NCBI GenBank assembly: GCA_015056725.1
Contig: SVFS01000019.1
Coordinates: 1-40,399 of the forward strand
Length of the DNA: 40,399 nt
Direction of reading: 5' to 3'
Origin: Lachnospiraceae bacterium
Lineage (GTDB): Bacteria > Bacillota > Clostridia > Lachnospirales > Lachnospiraceae
Both the position numbers and the translations under genes were made by a program. The notes beneath the pieces are model-generated. The model worked only from the letters and a program-made list of their open reading frames with translations, made no database searches and had not been told where the DNA came from. Shown piece by piece: positions 1 to 8,473 of the stretch. Each line of letters starts with the position of its first letter. Within the stretch, counting starts at the first letter, position 1.

Positions 1-1377
1 GGGGAAGGCATCGGGAAAGTAGATGGCTTTCCCCTTTTTGTCAAAGATGCTTTGCCGGGAGATGTGGCAGAAGTAAAGATTACAAAGGCGAAGAAAAATT
101 ATGCCTTTGCGAGACTGGAAAAAATCATTACACCATCTGCTGACAGAGTAGAGCCGCCATGCCCATATCACAGACAATGCGGTGGCTGTCAGATTCAGGC
201 ACTGAGCTATGGAAAGCAGCTGGAATTCAAACAGAATAAAGTAAGAAATAATCTGCTTCGTATCGGTGGCTTTGATGCAGAGCTTATCGATAGAGTGATG
301 GAGCCGATTATCGGAATGGACGAGCCTTGGAGATATCGTAATAAGGCACAGTATCCCATGGGATATTCCAAGGATGGAGAACTGATTACCGGATTCTATG
401 CGGGACGGACCCATTCTATCATTGCCAATACAGACTGTCTTCTTGGGGTAAAAGAAAATCAGGAAATATTAGAGATTGTTTTGGATTATATGAAAGCCTG
501 TCAGGTAACGGCATACAATGAAGTTACAGGAAAGGGCTTGGTTCGTCATGTCCTGATTCGTAAGGGATTTACTAGTGGACAGCTGATGGTATGTCTGGTA
601 ATCAATGGTGTCTGGAAAGCTTCCGAAACGCTTCCAAAGCAGAAGGTATTGTTGGACAAGCTGTCAACAGTGGATGGAATGACAAGCGTGTCAGTTAATA
701 TTAACAGAGCAAATACAAATGTAATTTTAGGGGATGAAACCCATGTGATTTGGGGACAGGACAAGATAAACGACAGCATCCGTCTGTGGGATGTGGAAGG
801 TGTGGACTTTGTACCTACGGATACCGTAGTGTCCTATGATATTTCAGCCAGATCCTTCTATCAGGTAAATCCGGTGCAGACAGAGAAACTGTATTCTACA
901 GCCCTTGCCTATGCAGGACTTACCGGGGAAGAAGTAGTTTGGGACTTATACTGCGGTATCGGTACGATTTCCTTATTCCTTGCCCAGAGAGCAAAGCAGG
1001 TATATGGTGTGGAAATCGTAGAGCAGGCTATCCTTGATGCCCGAGAAAATGCAAAACAAAACGGCATTGAAAACGCAGAATTTTTCGTAGGAAAAGCAGA
1101 AGAAGTACTGCCTAGAGAATATGAAAAGCATGGCATCTATGCGGATGTCATCGTAGTAGACCCACCACGTAAGGGGTGCGATGAAATCTGTCTTGATACC
1201 ATTCTTAAAATGCAGCCGAAGAAGGTAGTGTATGTAAGCTGCGATAGTGCAACGCTGGCACGGGATTTGAAAATATTGTGTGATGGCGGATATGAGATTA
1301 AGAAGGTGAGAGCCTGTGATCAGTTCTGCCATAGCACGCATGTGGAGACGGTGGTGCTTTTGTCCCAATTCCATTAA
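1..1377 (+). CDS. rlmD: 23S rRNA (uracil-5-)-methyltransferase, 5' end outside window
   Basis: SAM-dependent enzyme that methylates C5 of a uridine in 23S rRNA (RlmD/RumA/TrmA family). The reading frame is open to base 1 and the first visible residues (GEGIGKVDG) belong to a TRAM domain, so the true start lies upstream; the TTG at 52 is only an internal codon. A cysteine cluster (CPYHRQCGGC, bases about 157-192) is the family's iron-sulfur ligand set. The SAM fold follows (VWDLYCGIGTISLFLA), then the DPPRKG motif and the catalytic-Cys motif VYVSCDSATLARDL. The end CHSTHVETVVLLS is conserved, but the last residues (QFH) differ from the tail SRQKD preserved beside the downstream repeat at 19128. 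I infer that integration of a mobile element replaced the last codons without killing the enzyme. Confidence 0.95.
   Translation, partial: GEGIGKVDGFPLFVKDALPGDVAEVKITKAKKNYAFARLEKIITPSADRVEPPCPYHRQCGGCQIQALSYGKQLEFKQNKVRNNLLRIGGFDAELIDRVMEPIIGMDEPWRYRNKAQYPMGYSKDGELITGFYAGRTHSIIANTDCLLGVKENQEILEIVLDYMKACQVTAYNEVTGKGLVRHVLIRKGFTSGQLMVCLVINGVWKASETLPKQKVLLDKLSTVDGMTSVSVNINRANTNVILGDETHVIWGQDKINDSIRLWDVEGVDFVPTDTVVSYDISARSFYQVNPVQTEKLYSTALAYAGLTGEEVVWDLYCGIGTISLFLAQRAKQVYGVEIVEQAILDARENAKQNGIENAEFFVGKAEEVLPREYEKHGIYADVIVVDPPRKGCDEICLDTILKMQPKKVVYVSCDSATLARDLKILCDGGYEIKKVRACDQFCHSTHVETVVLLSQFH
1337..1362 (+). repeat. Left attachment site in the rlmD 3' end (attL-like)
   Basis: This 26-bp segment encodes the HVETVVLL part of RlmD and is repeated without mismatch at 19128-19153. 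Similarity stops immediately on both sides. Direct repeats at the 3' end of a conserved housekeeping gene, with the coding end restored by the element, are the usual mark of site-specific integration. The rlmD/rumA 3' end is a known target of integrative elements in Firmicutes. Confidence 0.8.
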
Positions 1378-1399
1378 GCAAAGCATTATGTGTAAAGGA

Positions 1400-1648
1400 T
1401 GTCTGACTGGAGACCAAGGTGCTGAAATTTCCGTAGGAGCCAGAAAATTGGCAATCTGCGACAGTATTGATGCAATGACTCCTAATCGTTGTTATCGTAA
1501 GACATTAAGTTTTGAAATCTGTTTCGATGAGATTGAAAAGAATCTTGGAAAGACGTATGACCCAATCATAGGGCGTTATGTGATGGATAATTGGAAAGAA
1601 GTAATCTATGTAGTAAGAAACGAGAATGAGTATACCAAAACAATATAG
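1400..1648 (+). pseudogene. HD-GYP domain remnant (C-terminal fragment)
   Basis: The frame reads VGARKLAICDSIDAMTPNRC and then YRKTL...KTYDPIIGRYVM, which closely matches the last third of HD-GYP cyclic-di-GMP phosphodiesterase domains (the DAMT..R.YR region and the (F/Y)DP segment). The HD and GYP catalytic motifs are absent, there is no start codon or ribosome binding site, and the frame simply runs out of rlmD in another register. It is a stranded fragment lying just inside the left element boundary, ending at TAG 1646-1648 directly before a terminator. It may have come with the element. It is not the end of the HD-GYP gene at 39370, which is intact up to the window edge. Confidence 0.7.
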
Positions 1649-1650
1649 AA

Positions 1651-1703
1651 GGAGACTGTTGCAAAAGTAGAGAATATTCTACCGGAGCAACAGTTTCCTT
1701 TTT
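1651..1703 (+). terminator. Rho-independent terminator
   Basis: Stem arms ggagactgttgc (1651-1662) and gcaacagtttcc (1687-1698) pair over 12 positions with one G-T, and are followed by five T residues. It closes the rlmD/HD-GYP-remnant transcript before the MerR gene. The remaining bases to 1914 are AT-rich and hold no other recognisable gene. Confidence 0.75.
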
Positions 1704-1914
1704 GTACCATAAAAGCGAAAAGCAGGCTCCGAAGGACCTGCCATCGGAAAAAGTATTGAAAAAAAGAAATAAAGATGGCGTAATAAACAGTAAATATTGT
1801 ATAATAAACATAATTTTTATTGGCTTCTTGGACGAGACATTGAGATGATGAAAAAATGTATCGTGGGGGAGTAATGTTTATCAGAAAAGATGTTAAAATT
1901 ATGAAGGTTGAGAT

Positions 1915-2742
1915 ATGTTATTAATTGGTGAGGTTTCTAAGATATCACAGGTATCATTGAGGATGCTACGATATTATGATAAGAACAATATATTTAAGCC
2001 CTGTATCATTAATGAAACTAATGGATATAGATATTATTCGGCGGATCAGCTTGATGAGCTATATAGAATTGTAGAGCTTAGAGATTTGGGGTTTTCAATT
2101 GCGGAGATAAGAAAACTGATACGAGAAGAGAACAAGGAGAAATATCTTACTGCTATTGGAAATAAGAGGATTGAGCTTGAAAAGGAGGCTGAAGAGATTC
2201 GACATAAATTAAGAAGATTGTCTTATCTGGAAGATGAGGTTAGTGTAAATTCGGATGATGGAATGCATAAAGAAATTACGATTGTGATCAAAAGCATTCC
2301 GGATCAAGATGTGATTTCTTTTCGAAAAACAGTTTTCAATTATTTCTGTGAAGGAGATATGTGGGAAGAGTTTTCACAAAGATTGATTTCATCAGGAGTT
2401 TCATTTTCAAATGAAAGTTTTTCATTGTATCATGATACTGATTACAGAGAGAAGAATGTTGATATTGAGCTGTGTGTTGTGACGGATGGAAACTGTGGAG
2501 AAATTCCAAAGGGACTTGTACATAGGCAGGTAATCGGTTGTAAGAATGCAGTTAGTATTTTGGTAAAGGGACCCTATGAGAACATTTCGTATGCTTATCG
2601 TAGGTTTGCTTATTGGTTAGAGAATCATTCTGAATATACCATGGATAGTCCTACCCGCCAGATTTGTCATGTCTCACCGGTTAATACGGATAACCCGGAA
2701 GAGTATATTACAGAAATACTAATTCCGTTGTGTAATGAATAG
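1915..2742 (+). CDS. MerR family regulator with GyrI-like effector domain
   Basis: Transcription activator of the BmrR type, 275 aa. Residues 1-70 form the MerR winged helix (LLIGEVSKISQVSLRMLRYYD, then NGYRYYSADQLDELYRI). A charged dimerisation coiled coil runs through about 75-115, and residues about 125-275 form a GyrI-like/effector-binding beta domain ending EYITEILIPL, where family members use an acidic residue to bind cationic drugs. The ATG at 1915 follows an AAGGTTGAG ribosome binding site. The next gene is reached through a promoter with a 19-bp spacer (2786-2816), the architecture MerR proteins untwist. The likely job is ligand-dependent induction of the TrmO/UvrA-like fusion gene. 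The ligand cannot be read from sequence. Confidence 0.9.
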   Translation: MLLIGEVSKISQVSLRMLRYYDKNNIFKPCIINETNGYRYYSADQLDELYRIVELRDLGFSIAEIRKLIREENKEKYLTAIGNKRIELEKEAEEIRHKLRRLSYLEDEVSVNSDDGMHKEITIVIKSIPDQDVISFRKTVFNYFCEGDMWEEFSQRLISSGVSFSNESFSLYHDTDYREKNVDIELCVVTDGNCGEIPKGLVHRQVIGCKNAVSILVKGPYENISYAYRRFAYWLENHSEYTMDSPTRQICHVSPVNTDNPEEYITEILIPLCNE

Positions 2743-2776
2743 TTCCTAGTCCACAGTGTGGGCTGGAATTTTTTTT
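2743..2776 (+). terminator. Rho-independent terminator after the MerR gene
   Basis: It begins directly after the stop codon. Arms ttcctagtccaca and tgtgggctggaa pair with one bulged base and are followed by a run of eight T. It separates the regulator transcript from the inducible promoter downstream, so the ABC gene depends on its own promoter. Confidence 0.75.
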
Positions 2777-2785
2777 GTTATTTGC

Positions 2786-2816
2786 TTGACCTTAACACCA
2801 TGTCAAGGACTAGAAT
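2786..2816 (+). promoter_or_regulatory. MerR-type promoter with 19-bp spacer and operator dyad
   Basis: The -35 TTGACC (2786-2791) and -10 TAGAAT (2811-2816) are 19 bp apart, 2 bp longer than the sigma-70 optimum. The spacer holds the dyad CCTT-11 bp-AAGG (2790-2808). This spacing and dyad are diagnostic of promoters controlled by MerR-family regulators. The start codon of the downstream gene is 47 bp after the -10. Confidence 0.85.
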
Positions 2817-2863
2817 TGCAATATGGATAAAATCGAATCCGAAAAATGTGGTGAGGAGAGAGT

Positions 2864-5800
2864 ATGATGAAAATTCAAGCAATTGGAAATGTTGAAAAGA
2901 CTGGTAATGAGTATTTTGTACAAATTGATAGGAAGTTTAAGAAAGGACTTAAGTGTCTGGATTATTTTAGTCATGTGCATTTGCTATGTATAACTTCAGA
3001 ACAGAGATTTACTTTTGTTACGGGAAAGATGGAGGACCTTAATGTTCGAGATTGTGAGATAAAGGTGCATGTGAGTGGTAATGAGCGTATTTTGGAGGAT
3101 AATTGTACGCTGACGCTTGTTGATATCAAACCCTATTTGCCAAGTGAAGACAATGCAGAAACAACAGAATCAAATGGTGAAAATCGAGAGATAAGGGTTG
3201 AGAAAAATGAGGAGAATGCATTTGAACTGAATTATCAAGGAGAGATAAGAAATAACAGAGGTGTATATTATCTTCAGTATAATGATGTAGACAAGATGCC
3301 AAGGGCATTTAATGAGTATATTCATGTGCTTTGGTGGTTTGATAAATTTAATGAACCCAAATATAGAAGAGTTCTGCAATGTGAGACTCCTTACGAATCA
3401 CAGGGACACACAGGCGTATTTGCTTGCCGGGCACCGATAAGACCTAATCCAATAGCAATTACCGCAGTCAAAATAAATGGAGTAGATTACGAGAATGGCA
3501 GAGTGTATATAAATGAAATTGAGAGCTTTGATCATACTCCATTTTTAGGCGTAATTGACTATTGTGCACAAACCGATAAGGTTCAAAAGTGTGATTTACA
3601 ACTTCCCCCATGGGCTAAGGAGTGGCCGGATGAAATTATAATCAAGGATAAAGCGGCTATGGAAAAAAGTGTACAGAATGTAATTGAAGAGCTTGACGCA
3701 AATACATACATAATAGAGTTAACAAATCAAGAGGAGGAAAAAGGAAATACAGCGGAGAGGGAAGGAAAGATTATTAATAATGAGAAGCCTACACATATTG
3801 TGGTGAGAGGAGCACGTGAAAATAATTTGAAGGGTTTATCTGTTTCTATTCCATATGGAAAAATCACGGCTGTAGTAGGAGTTAGTGGGAGTGGAAAGTC
3901 CAGTCTGGTTATGGATACGGTATATGCGGAATGCCGGCGAAGGATGGAACAATTAAATGGCGAGAATCTGTCAAGGCAAAGACCGGAGATGGATAGTATG
4001 ACAGGATGCATCCCGGTGGTAATGATTTCACAAAAAGAAATCAGGACAAGTTCAAATTCTACAATAGGAACATTTTCAGGAATTAATCATCATTTGAGAT
4101 CCATTTATGCAGCCATTGGCAAACGTCATTTTATGAACAAGAATGTAATTCAATTTAAATTAACCCCGACTACCTTTAGTTTTCTGGATCCAGAGTGCAG
4201 ATGTGATGCTTGTAATGGAAAAGGTGTCCGTTTTGTTCCGGATATGAAGAAGATTATTACCAATCCTAATATAAGTCTTTTGGATGGAGCTTCTCCTTTT
4301 CTTGGGAAATTGAAGACATTTGTAGAAAATCCCAATGCCAATTGGATGAAGGGACAGGTAGTGGCTTTGGCAGAAAGCTGTGGTGTGGATCTATCAAAAC
4401 CATGGAACGAACTTCCGGAGTCTTTTCAAAATGATATTTTATATGGAGATGAAAATAAACAGATTACTTTTTCGTTTGATAATAAAAAAACTGGAAGAAA
4501 GGGTGAAATCTCAAGGAAATTGGAAGGAATCATGCCTATAATCAATAGGCTGTATATTGAGGATGACAAGGGAGGAATGGCATCCAAATTTATGTCGGAG
4601 TACTCGTGTGATGTATGTAAAGGTGAGAGACTTGCGGCGGAGGGGAGACTGGTAACTGTCTTGGGGATTCGGTTTCCTGTAGCGGCAGCCATGACTTTTT
4701 CAAGTGTCAAGCAGTTTGCATTGTATATGAAAAAAAGTCTGCCGGAGGAAGATAAGCAGTTGGTAAAGGAGCATATTGATGCTGTAATTTTACTTTGCGA
4801 TACAGCTAAGAGATTAGGAATTGAGTATTTAGAAATGAGCAGGGGTGTTTCTATGATATCAGGAGGTGAAGCAAGGAGACTCAAACTTCTGTCTGCTTTC
4901 CAGAATCATATGGCGGGAATGCTTTATATTTTCGACGAGCCATCCAAAAAATTAAGTTCAAAGGAATATAACTACATCATTGAAATGATGAGGGAGCTAA
5001 TAAAAGAGGGAAATACGGTCCTGATGGTTGAGCATAATATGGATATGATAAATATTGCCGATTATGTAATTGAAATAGGACCAAAAGCAGGAAAAAACGG
5101 AGGATATCTTATGACGGAAGGAGCTTTATCAGATGTAATTATTCATAAGAATTCTCTGTTGGGAAAATATGCAGGTAACTATAATGTCTTTAATATGAAA
5201 AAAATAAGAGAGGATTTTTCTTCATGGGTGCAGATAGAAAATGTCACAGCTAATAATCTGGTGAATTTCAGCGTAAGTTTTCCTAAGAAAGCAATGACTT
5301 GTATTACCGGTGTTAGTGGCAGCGGAAAATCTACGCTTTTGTATAAAGGGATCCTGCAACAAACGGAAAAAAGCAGTGATTTTGACTCAGTTATTTTAGT
5401 GGAATCGAGAATATCCGGAGGAACATCAAGGTCAGTGGTTGCAACGTATGTAGGAATTATGGACGATATTCGAACTTTATTCGCGGCAACAGAGGATGCA
5501 GTTGAATTAGGTTATTCCGATAAAGATTTCAGTTTTAATACAGGACGGCTCAAGTGTGAACACTGTAGTGGTGATGGAAGGGTTAAAATTCCATTTACAG
5601 AAGATTCCTATGGGGTGTGTCCTGTATGTCAGGGGAAAAGGTATACAAAAGCTATTAATAATGTTCTGTTTCAAAATAGAACGATAGCGGAAGTGTTAGA
5701 GATGTCTGCCTATGAGGCGAAGGATTTTTTCGGCGAATACTGTCCTTCAATAGCTGAGAAATGCTCATTTCTGATTCGAGTTGGGTTGTCTTATATTTTA

Positions 5801-6058
5801 CTTGGTCAGAGTACGAGCATGCTATCCGGAGGTGAAGCGGCGAGACTTAAGATTGCCTCATGTCTTATGAAGGCGAATATGAAGAATTCATTATTTTTGC
5901 TGGATGAGCCAACGTGTGGCCTACATTTTTCAGATGTTGATAATTTGATCTTGCTTTTGGAGGAAATAATTGACTTAGGGAATACGGTAGTTGTGATTGA
6001 ACATAATAAGAGATTTTTGTCAGCAGCAGACTATACAATAACGTTAGAAAAGAAATAG
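2864..6058 (+). CDS. TrmO-like domains fused to UvrA-like tandem ABC ATPase
   Basis: Protein of 1064 aa with an unusual architecture. Residues about 3-95 resemble a decayed TsaA/TrmO domain (ending TLVDIKPYLPSED). Residues about 120-245 are a fuller TrmO-like domain with the RxPIRPNPI signature at 190-197 and the FDHTPFLGVIDY strand. From about 308 on it is a UvrA-like twin ABC ATPase: Walker A GVSGSGKSS at 339, zinc-module Cys pairs (CDACNGKG, CDVCKGER), SGGEARRLK near 666, a degenerate Walker B/D-loop FDEPSKKL, second Walker A near 816, CEHC...CPVC zinc module, SGGEAARLK near 988 and LLDEPTCGLH. It is about 100 aa longer than ordinary UvrA. UvrA paralogues such as DrrC protect against DNA-binding drugs, so a resistance role is plausible given the MerR promoter, but no substrate is evident. 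RBS GAGGAGAG precedes ATG 2864. Confidence 0.85.
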   Translation: MMKIQAIGNVEKTGNEYFVQIDRKFKKGLKCLDYFSHVHLLCITSEQRFTFVTGKMEDLNVRDCEIKVHVSGNERILEDNCTLTLVDIKPYLPSEDNAETTESNGENREIRVEKNEENAFELNYQGEIRNNRGVYYLQYNDVDKMPRAFNEYIHVLWWFDKFNEPKYRRVLQCETPYESQGHTGVFACRAPIRPNPIAITAVKINGVDYENGRVYINEIESFDHTPFLGVIDYCAQTDKVQKCDLQLPPWAKEWPDEIIIKDKAAMEKSVQNVIEELDANTYIIELTNQEEEKGNTAEREGKIINNEKPTHIVVRGARENNLKGLSVSIPYGKITAVVGVSGSGKSSLVMDTVYAECRRRMEQLNGENLSRQRPEMDSMTGCIPVVMISQKEIRTSSNSTIGTFSGINHHLRSIYAAIGKRHFMNKNVIQFKLTPTTFSFLDPECRCDACNGKGVRFVPDMKKIITNPNISLLDGASPFLGKLKTFVENPNANWMKGQVVALAESCGVDLSKPWNELPESFQNDILYGDENKQITFSFDNKKTGRKGEISRKLEGIMPIINRLYIEDDKGGMASKFMSEYSCDVCKGERLAAEGRLVTVLGIRFPVAAAMTFSSVKQFALYMKKSLPEEDKQLVKEHIDAVILLCDTAKRLGIEYLEMSRGVSMISGGEARRLKLLSAFQNHMAGMLYIFDEPSKKLSSKEYNYIIEMMRELIKEGNTVLMVEHNMDMINIADYVIEIGPKAGKNGGYLMTEGALSDVIIHKNSLLGKYAGNYNVFNMKKIREDFSSWVQIENVTANNLVNFSVSFPKKAMTCITGVSGSGKSTLLYKGILQQTEKSSDFDSVILVESRISGGTSRSVVATYVGIMDDIRTLFAATEDAVELGYSDKDFSFNTGRLKCEHCSGDGRVKIPFTEDSYGVCPVCQGKRYTKAINNVLFQNRTIAEVLEMSAYEAKDFFGEYCPSIAEKCSFLIRVGLSYILLGQSTSMLSGGEAARLKIASCLMKANMKNSLFLLDEPTCGLHFSDVDNLILLLEEIIDLGNTVVVIEHNKRFLSAADYTITLEKK

Positions 6059-6126
6059 CGGCATCATTTTAGAACCAAAACTTGGCGGATAAGTCATGGG
6101 ATGTGCATCATTATTGCCCACTCATG

Positions 6127-6145
6127 GCACGTGGAGACGGTGGTG
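6127..6145 (+). repeat. Imperfect internal copy of the rlmD-tail attachment site
   Basis: Eighteen of 19 bases match the attL/attR repeat (gca-c/t-gtggagacggtggtg). Read in the rlmD frame the neighbourhood gives HVETVVLLTRVN followed by a stop at 6166-6168, which again looks like a complete RlmD C-terminus, though with a different last few residues. It is probably the outer end of a separate element that integrated at the same site, making the island a tandem accretion of 1363-6145 and 6146-19153. Chance similarity is unlikely because the coding sense is kept through to the stop. Confidence 0.65.
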
Positions 6146-6371
6146 TTGCTCACAAGAGTGAACTAATAGAAATCCTTGAATTTACGCACTTTTTCGAGGA
6201 TTTCTCGTTTGATATGACTGATTATTCTGAGCGTGGAAAGCATATGAAAAAGTATATTCGGGTAGTTGTAGCTGTTGAACTCGTGACAGTAGGTGCAAAA
6301 ATAGAGCCTACGTCGTGACAGTAGTGCACCGCTTGAATATGTCTGATATAAACACAATAAGAATCGTCGGA

Positions 6372-6416
6372 AGACGCTTAACTTACAGCATTTCCTGTAG
6401 GTTAGGCGTCTTTTTT
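6372..6416 (+). terminator. Strong Rho-independent terminator
   Basis: Arms AGACGCTTAACTTACAG and CTGTAGGTTAGGCGTCT form a long stem with few mismatches around a short loop, followed by TTTTTT. It would stop read-through from the ABC gene or junction region into the repA remnant. Confidence 0.8.
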
Positions 6417-6450
6417 GTTTTATTCCAAATCTAAGAAAGGAGGAACGCCA

Positions 6451-7167
6451 ATGGATTTTGATTATTTTTATGGCAGAGGGGCAGATTAATTTGCTTTTGA
6501 TCAAATACCCAAGATTTTGATTACGGATGAGAAATTTGCGGGAATAACGATGGAATCAAAAATTCTCTACTCCTTAATGCTGGACAGAGCATCTCTTTCA
6601 GCAAAAAATGGATGGCTTGATGAAGATGGCAAAGTGTTCATTTATTACAAATTGGATCGGATTATGGCAGATATGCACTGTGCTAATCAGAAAGCTACGA
6701 AAATGCTTAAAGAGCTGGAAGCAAAAGCCGGTTTGATAGAAAGACAAAAACAAGGTCAAGGTAAGCCAACAAAAATCTATGTAAAGGACTTTGCTACCGG
6801 ATTGCATGACAATGGACCTGACAGAAGAATAGTTCTGGACTCATGGAAATCATGCACTAATAATACTAATAATAACAATACAGATTTTATTAATACCAAT
6901 CTAATCAATCTATCGGTGGAATCAGCATTTCCGAAGACAAAGGTGGTAAAGGCACAGAAAAAGGAAGATTCGATAAGATTACGAGAACAATATGAGGATT
7001 ATCGTAGAGAAAAATTGGCCATAGATATTATGGTTCAGAGAAATCCAATGGAAGCAGGAAGAATTAATGAGATTTTAGAGCTGATGTTAGATGTTCTATG
7101 CAGTACAGCCAAAACAATCCGAATAGATTCCTTGTTATCTGTGGCAATAAGCAGAATGAAGATGTAA
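6451..7167 (+). pseudogene. repA: Replication initiator RepA (RepA_N family), nonsense-disrupted
   Basis: The conserved N-terminus MDFDYFYGRGAD is broken by TAA at 6487-6489 (codon 13), after which the same frame continues FAFDQIPKILITDEKF, then KILYSLMLDRASLSAKNGWL and FIYYKLDRIMADMHCANQKA, a clear RepA_N winged-helix domain found on ICEs and plasmids of Clostridia. The C-terminal domain is recognisable to LELMLDVLCSTAKTIRI, then ends early at 7165-7167; intact relatives carry a further stretch of some tens of residues. A good ribosome binding site (AAGGAGG, 6436-6442) sits in front of ATG 6451. A restart downstream of the stop is possible but would lack the start of the DNA-binding domain. 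Inferred consequence: the element can no longer replicate autonomously. Confidence 0.85.
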
Positions 7168-7269
7168 AGGATGATATTGCTATTGCAAGAAAAGCAAAGG
7201 TAATTGTGACGACTTTGGATGGTGTAATTGGCTTGTGACTAAAGGGAAACGGAAGGGAGGCGATAGATT

Positions 7270-7404
7270 GTGGTTAATGAGGAACTATCAGACAAATCTA
7301 TTCATTTTGTCGTTGACTATATGTTTAAACCAGCTGCCAGAGACATTGTGAAAGCACTAGAAAAATATCAGCAACATAGACGTGATAAAAAGTACTTTAT
7401 CTGA
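7270..7404 (+). CDS. Small ORF, possible truncated mobile-element protein
   Basis: A 44-residue frame starts with GTG 7270 behind GGGAGG (7254-7259) and reads VVNEELSDKSIHFVVDYMF... to a lysine/arginine-rich end (RRDKKYFI) and TGA at 7402. The opening (NEE.S.K...FVV) is faintly like the start of PcfB-type small proteins of Firmicutes conjugative elements, which are usually much longer. This resemblance is weak and by eye only. It lies between the repA remnant and the recombinase remnant and is probably a leftover rather than a working gene. Confidence 0.3.
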   Translation: MVNEELSDKSIHFVVDYMFKPAARDIVKALEKYQQHRRDKKYFI

Positions 7405-7525
7405 TGTGGGTTCCCTTCTTTTTTTATTTCTGAAGAAATAATCCATAGATGATTTCAGCGATTCGTAAGAATTGCGTAGCCAGGCGATTAGCCTGTTCAA
7501 GGGGATTGGGGATGTGCCCTCAACG

Positions 7526-7564
7526 AGCGAAAAGTAGCTTTTTGTACAAGAAAGCACTGCTCGC
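7526..7564. repeat. Imperfect inverted repeat, possible oriT or regulatory hairpin
   Basis: The segment GAGCGAAAAGTAGCTTT - loop - AAAGCACTGCTCGC folds with a bulge into a stem of roughly 12 pairs. It lies in about 225 gene-free bases (7405-7629) beside mobility-gene debris and just upstream of the recombinase. Hairpins of this kind occur at transfer origins of clostridial elements, but no relaxase gene remains in the island, so this is only a suggestion. Confidence 0.3.
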
Positions 7565-7626
7565 GAATTTGTGAATTTCGATTATTTATTAAAAGCAATA
7601 AAGCTAAAAGAAAGAGAGGAAAATAG

Positions 7627-8246
<620 letters not shown>

Positions 8247-8354
8247 CGCTGGCTCAAAAACAGGAAGGTGTACTTTTTTGTAAAGATAGTTTCTTCTATA
8301 AAATGGAGTTATTTTTGGGTGTAAAGTTGAAAAACTTGTAATACGCATGGCTCC

Positions 8355-8383
8355 TTGAAAATACACGGGAAAAATGATATAAT
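8355..8383 (+). promoter_or_regulatory. Sigma-70-type promoter of the FkbH/ACP/MBOAT operon
   Basis: TTGAAA (8355-8360), a 17-bp spacer and TATAAT (8378-8383) form a near-consensus housekeeping promoter about 90 bp upstream of the proposed fkbH-like start. The stretch from 8247 to 8473 holds no gene. No clear operator is visible, so the operon is probably expressed constitutively or controlled from elsewhere. Confidence 0.7.
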
Positions 8384-8473
8384 TAAAAAAGTTTTGTAGT
8401 GACTGTAAAAAACAGGAAAGTACACATTTTCGCTATTTCTGAAGTGTTTTTTTTAGATATTGGAGGGGATGTT

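Larger units (their letters stand above)
6059..6450. other. Non-coding junction region between two island modules
   Basis: These 392 bases carry no credible gene. They hold the third rlmD-tail copy (6127-6145) and a strong terminator (6372-6416). Just before the repA remnant is the ribosome binding site AAAGGAGG (6435-6442). The short open frames crossing here have no ribosome binding site, no recognisable domain and cover the rlmD-like stretch in a wrong frame. The region reads as a scar where two elements or modules were joined. Confidence 0.6.

Noticed and set aside
1316-1399. Start of the HD-GYP-like frame inside rlmD
   Set aside because: This part is only the out-of-frame reading of the rlmD end; HD-GYP similarity begins after about 1400.
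6082-6318. Open frame of 78 codons between the ABC gene and repA
   Set aside because: It has no ribosome binding site or domain and runs through the rlmD-tail repeat in the wrong frame; the repeat explains the sequence.
7357-7557. 66-codon open frame on the minus strand
   Set aside because: Weak start, no motif, and overlaps the small plus-strand frame and the inverted repeat region.
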